From contig NZ_CALDMP010000004.1 in the NCBI RefSeq assembly GCF_937915125.1, positions 1 through 6,785 of the forward strand: 6,785 nucleotides of DNA. The letters are read 5' to 3'. The stretch is from an uncultured Ruminococcus sp. (GTDB lineage Bacteria; Bacillota; Clostridia; Oscillospirales; Ruminococcaceae). Both the position numbers and the translations under genes were made by a program. The notes under the pieces are model-generated. The model saw only the letters and a list, made by a program, of their open reading frames with translations, was not told where the DNA came from and made no database searches. Of the stretch, positions 5,515-6,785 are shown one piece after another; position 1 is the first letter of the stretch, and every line of letters starts with the position of its first letter.

Positions 5515-6615
5515 TCACAAAGAATTCAGATAAGAATCAAAGAAATACATTGCTGCACCGATAGCAGATGCTTCTCGTTCATAGGTACAATTTTTCAGAT
5601 ATAATGTGTCGTTTTCAAACATATTATACTGTACTGCCTTACAGCTCAGTTCCGGCATATATTGTTTCAGATAACCGCCCACATAACCTCCGAGCATAAT
5701 ATCACAGTCAAATGCCATTCTCAGATTGGTAATCAGAACAGCAAGGTGATCCAGATAGTTGTCCCACGCTGTCTGAATTTCTGTATCGCCGTCTTGCAGA
5801 CATTCAAAAAAGTCCTCTAAGGAATCCGCATATTTCAGAAGAACTGTGGCTGAGCAATATGCGTCAGCACAGCCTTTTTTTCCGCAGTAACAGGTTTTTC
5901 CATTGAATTCTACGATCATGTGTCCGAATTCGGCACTCCGGCGATGATTGCCTTCAAAAATTTTTCCGTTCAGGTAAATTGCTCCGCCAACGCTATTGCT
6001 AAGAGAAAGGTATATCATATCCGTGTCAATATGATGTGTTTCCGCGAACAGCGCGCTATTGGCATCATTTTCATATGAAACGGGAAATGGAATTCTTTGA
6101 CTGAATGGTTTCAGATTCATATGGTTCTGTTTCAACACATGAGAACGTACAAGAATATTATCGTGTTTATTTATGATTCCGGGCAAAGAAAATCCCACAC
6201 CAAGAATTTTTTTCCTATCAGCATCTGTATCACGCAAAAATGTTTCCAGATTATCGGCAACACTTTGATAATACGCAGAATCGTTTGCAAACACGGATTT
6301 CATTCGCTTTTTCGCAATCACTTTTCCACAAAGATCCATAAGGACATAACTGATATGATTGGCAGTTATATCAATTCCCACAGCTGTTCTGAATTGTTCT
6401 GCAATAGACAGAACGGCTGCCTTTCTTCCGCCGGTGGACTCATATTTTCCAGTTTCTATTACCAGTCCGTTTTGAACAAGTTCTTTTACGTTCTGCAAAA
6501 CTGTAGGCATACTGAGGCCCAATTCAGATGCAATTTCCTGTTTGGAGGTTTCACCTTTTTTCAGGATAAATTTTGCAATCTTTCTCTGGTTAAAATTGTT
6601 TTCTTTTCTCTGCAT
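5515..6615 (-). CDS. ROK-family transcriptional repressor (NagC/XylR type)
   Basis: The 366-residue protein has the standard length of ROK regulators. Residues about 8-65 form a winged helix-turn-helix (recognition region ELGLSMPTVLQNVKELVQNGLV) ending in the wing motif STGGRK (60-65). A ROK sugar-binding domain follows, with GVGFSLPGII (139-148), YENDAN (181-186), AEFGHM (228-233) and the zinc motif CYCGKKGC (242-249). The zinc ligands are His232, Cys242, Cys244 and Cys249. The kinase ATP-binding motif DxGGT is replaced by DITAN (82-86), so this is a regulator, not a glucokinase. The usual Glu after the zinc motif is Asp251. Its effector is probably a sugar or phosphosugar of the neighbouring pathway. 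It lies just upstream of the operon in the same direction, but has its own promoter and terminator. The ATG at 6615 has only a modest GGAAG site. Confidence 0.92.
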   Translation of the reverse strand: MQRKENNFNQRKIAKFILKKGETSKQEIASELGLSMPTVLQNVKELVQNGLVIETGKYESTGGRKAAVLSIAEQFRTAVGIDITANHISYVLMDLCGKVIAKKRMKSVFANDSAYYQSVADNLETFLRDTDADRKKILGVGFSLPGIINKHDNILVRSHVLKQNHMNLKPFSQRIPFPVSYENDANSALFAETHHIDTDMIYLSLSNSVGGAIYLNGKIFEGNHRRSAEFGHMIVEFNGKTCYCGKKGCADAYCSATVLLKYADSLEDFFECLQDGDTEIQTAWDNYLDHLAVLITNLRMAFDCDIMLGGYVGGYLKQYMPELSCKAVQYNMFENDTLYLKNCTYEREASAIGAAMYFFDSYLNSL

Positions 6616-6642
6616 ATGATCACTTCCACTCTTATTTCAATG

Positions 6643-6656
6643 GTTTTATAAAAGTA
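6643..6656. promoter_or_regulatory. Operator-like 14-mer over the ROK promoter
   Basis: GTTTTATAAAAGTA on the plus strand is identical to 14 bases of the operon leader palindrome (minus strand, 5347 to 5334) and contains the self-complementary TTTTATAAAA. It overlaps the -10 box and predicted start of the ROK gene, an ideal place for autorepression. The second arm of the palindrome is not conserved here, so binding may be weaker or half-site. Confidence 0.5.
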
Positions 6657-6681
6657 TACATCATTTGCGGGGAAAAATCAA
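6653..6681 (-). promoter_or_regulatory. Sigma-A promoter of the ROK regulator gene
   Basis: On the minus strand, -35 TTGATT (6676-6681), a 17-bp spacer and -10 TATACT (6653-6658) predict a start near 6646 and a leader of about 30 bases before the ATG at 6615. The -10 hexamer is the same as in the polyol operon promoter. Confidence 0.75.
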
Positions 6682-6785
6682 GTTTGTTTTTATAGAAATC
6701 TTCGAAAATTATATTGTGATTCAATCAGAATGTAAGCAGTATAATAAAACATACAGAAATCCGCCAAAAGGAATGTACAGGAATT
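6682..6785 (+). other. Non-coding right edge, possible divergent promoter
   Basis: No coding sequence is visible. A TATAAT on the plus strand at 6740-6745 could be the -10 of a gene starting beyond the window, but no good -35 lies at the usual distance (TTGTGA is 20 bp upstream). A near-palindrome centred on TTCGAA (6697-6710, one mismatched pair) lies between this box and the ROK promoter. The AAAAGGA just before the ATG at 6773 is too close to act as its ribosome binding site. Confidence 0.25.

Noticed and set aside
5515..6615. ROK protein as a glucokinase or fructokinase
   Set aside because: It has an N-terminal winged helix-turn-helix, and the ATP-binding DxGGT motif is replaced by DITAN. 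A regulator is the better call.

Overview
The window looks like Firmicutes (Clostridia) DNA, most likely Ruminococcus or a close relative. The evidence is a very Thr/Ser-rich linker ending in a dockerin, a truncated 'AAA-ATPase-like' gene of a family common in ruminococci, AAGGAG-type ribosome binding sites and A+T-rich intergenic DNA with good sigma-A promoters. The genus is inferred from these traits, not proven.

Left part (1-1427, plus strand). The window opens inside a large secreted-protein gene. Only its C-terminal 321 residues are present: a low-complexity Thr/Ser linker built on a 90-bp (30-residue) tandem repeat, then a two-EF-hand dockerin. A strong hairpin terminator (994-1036) ends it. 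Next comes a textbook promoter (TTGAAA, 17 bp, TGG-TATAAT) and a good ribosome binding site driving only the N-terminal ~70 residues of an AAA-ATPase-like protein (DUF1703/PD-(D/E)XK type). It breaks off just after the Walker A region and is a gene remnant. A short unidentified C-terminal coding fragment in another frame (1332-1427) is fused to the break.

Middle part (1492-5281, minus strand). Four tightly packed genes form one operon, transcribed in the order zinc-dependent medium-chain polyol dehydrogenase, GPH-family sugar:cation symporter, PfkB-family fructokinase, VOC/glyoxalase-fold protein. Gaps are 21 bp, an 8-bp overlap and 3 bp. The simplest reading is a non-PTS polyol route: cation-coupled import, NAD-dependent oxidation to a ketose such as fructose, then phosphorylation to a glycolytic ester. 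The VOC protein's role is unknown. The substrate (sorbitol, mannitol or another polyol) is not fixed by sequence.

Right part (5282-6785). The operon promoter (TTGACA, 17 bp, TATACT) is followed by a perfect 10-6-10 palindrome at 5323-5348. Upstream of the promoter lie the terminator and gene of a ROK-family repressor, also on the minus strand and convergent in function. The repressor's own promoter (TTGATT, 17 bp, TATACT) overlaps a 14-base copy of the palindrome's core. This suggests that one regulator controls both itself and the operon. Other unexplained repeats sit in the operon's control region: a 10-bp inverted pair 50 bp apart, a tandem TGCACAAA pair and a LacI/cre-like palindrome. The last ~125 bp are non-coding and may hold a divergent promoter for a gene beyond the right edge.

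I see no RNA gene, insertion sequence, CRISPR array or evidently new system. The most useful new observations are the regulatory architecture of the polyol operon and the ATPase remnant.
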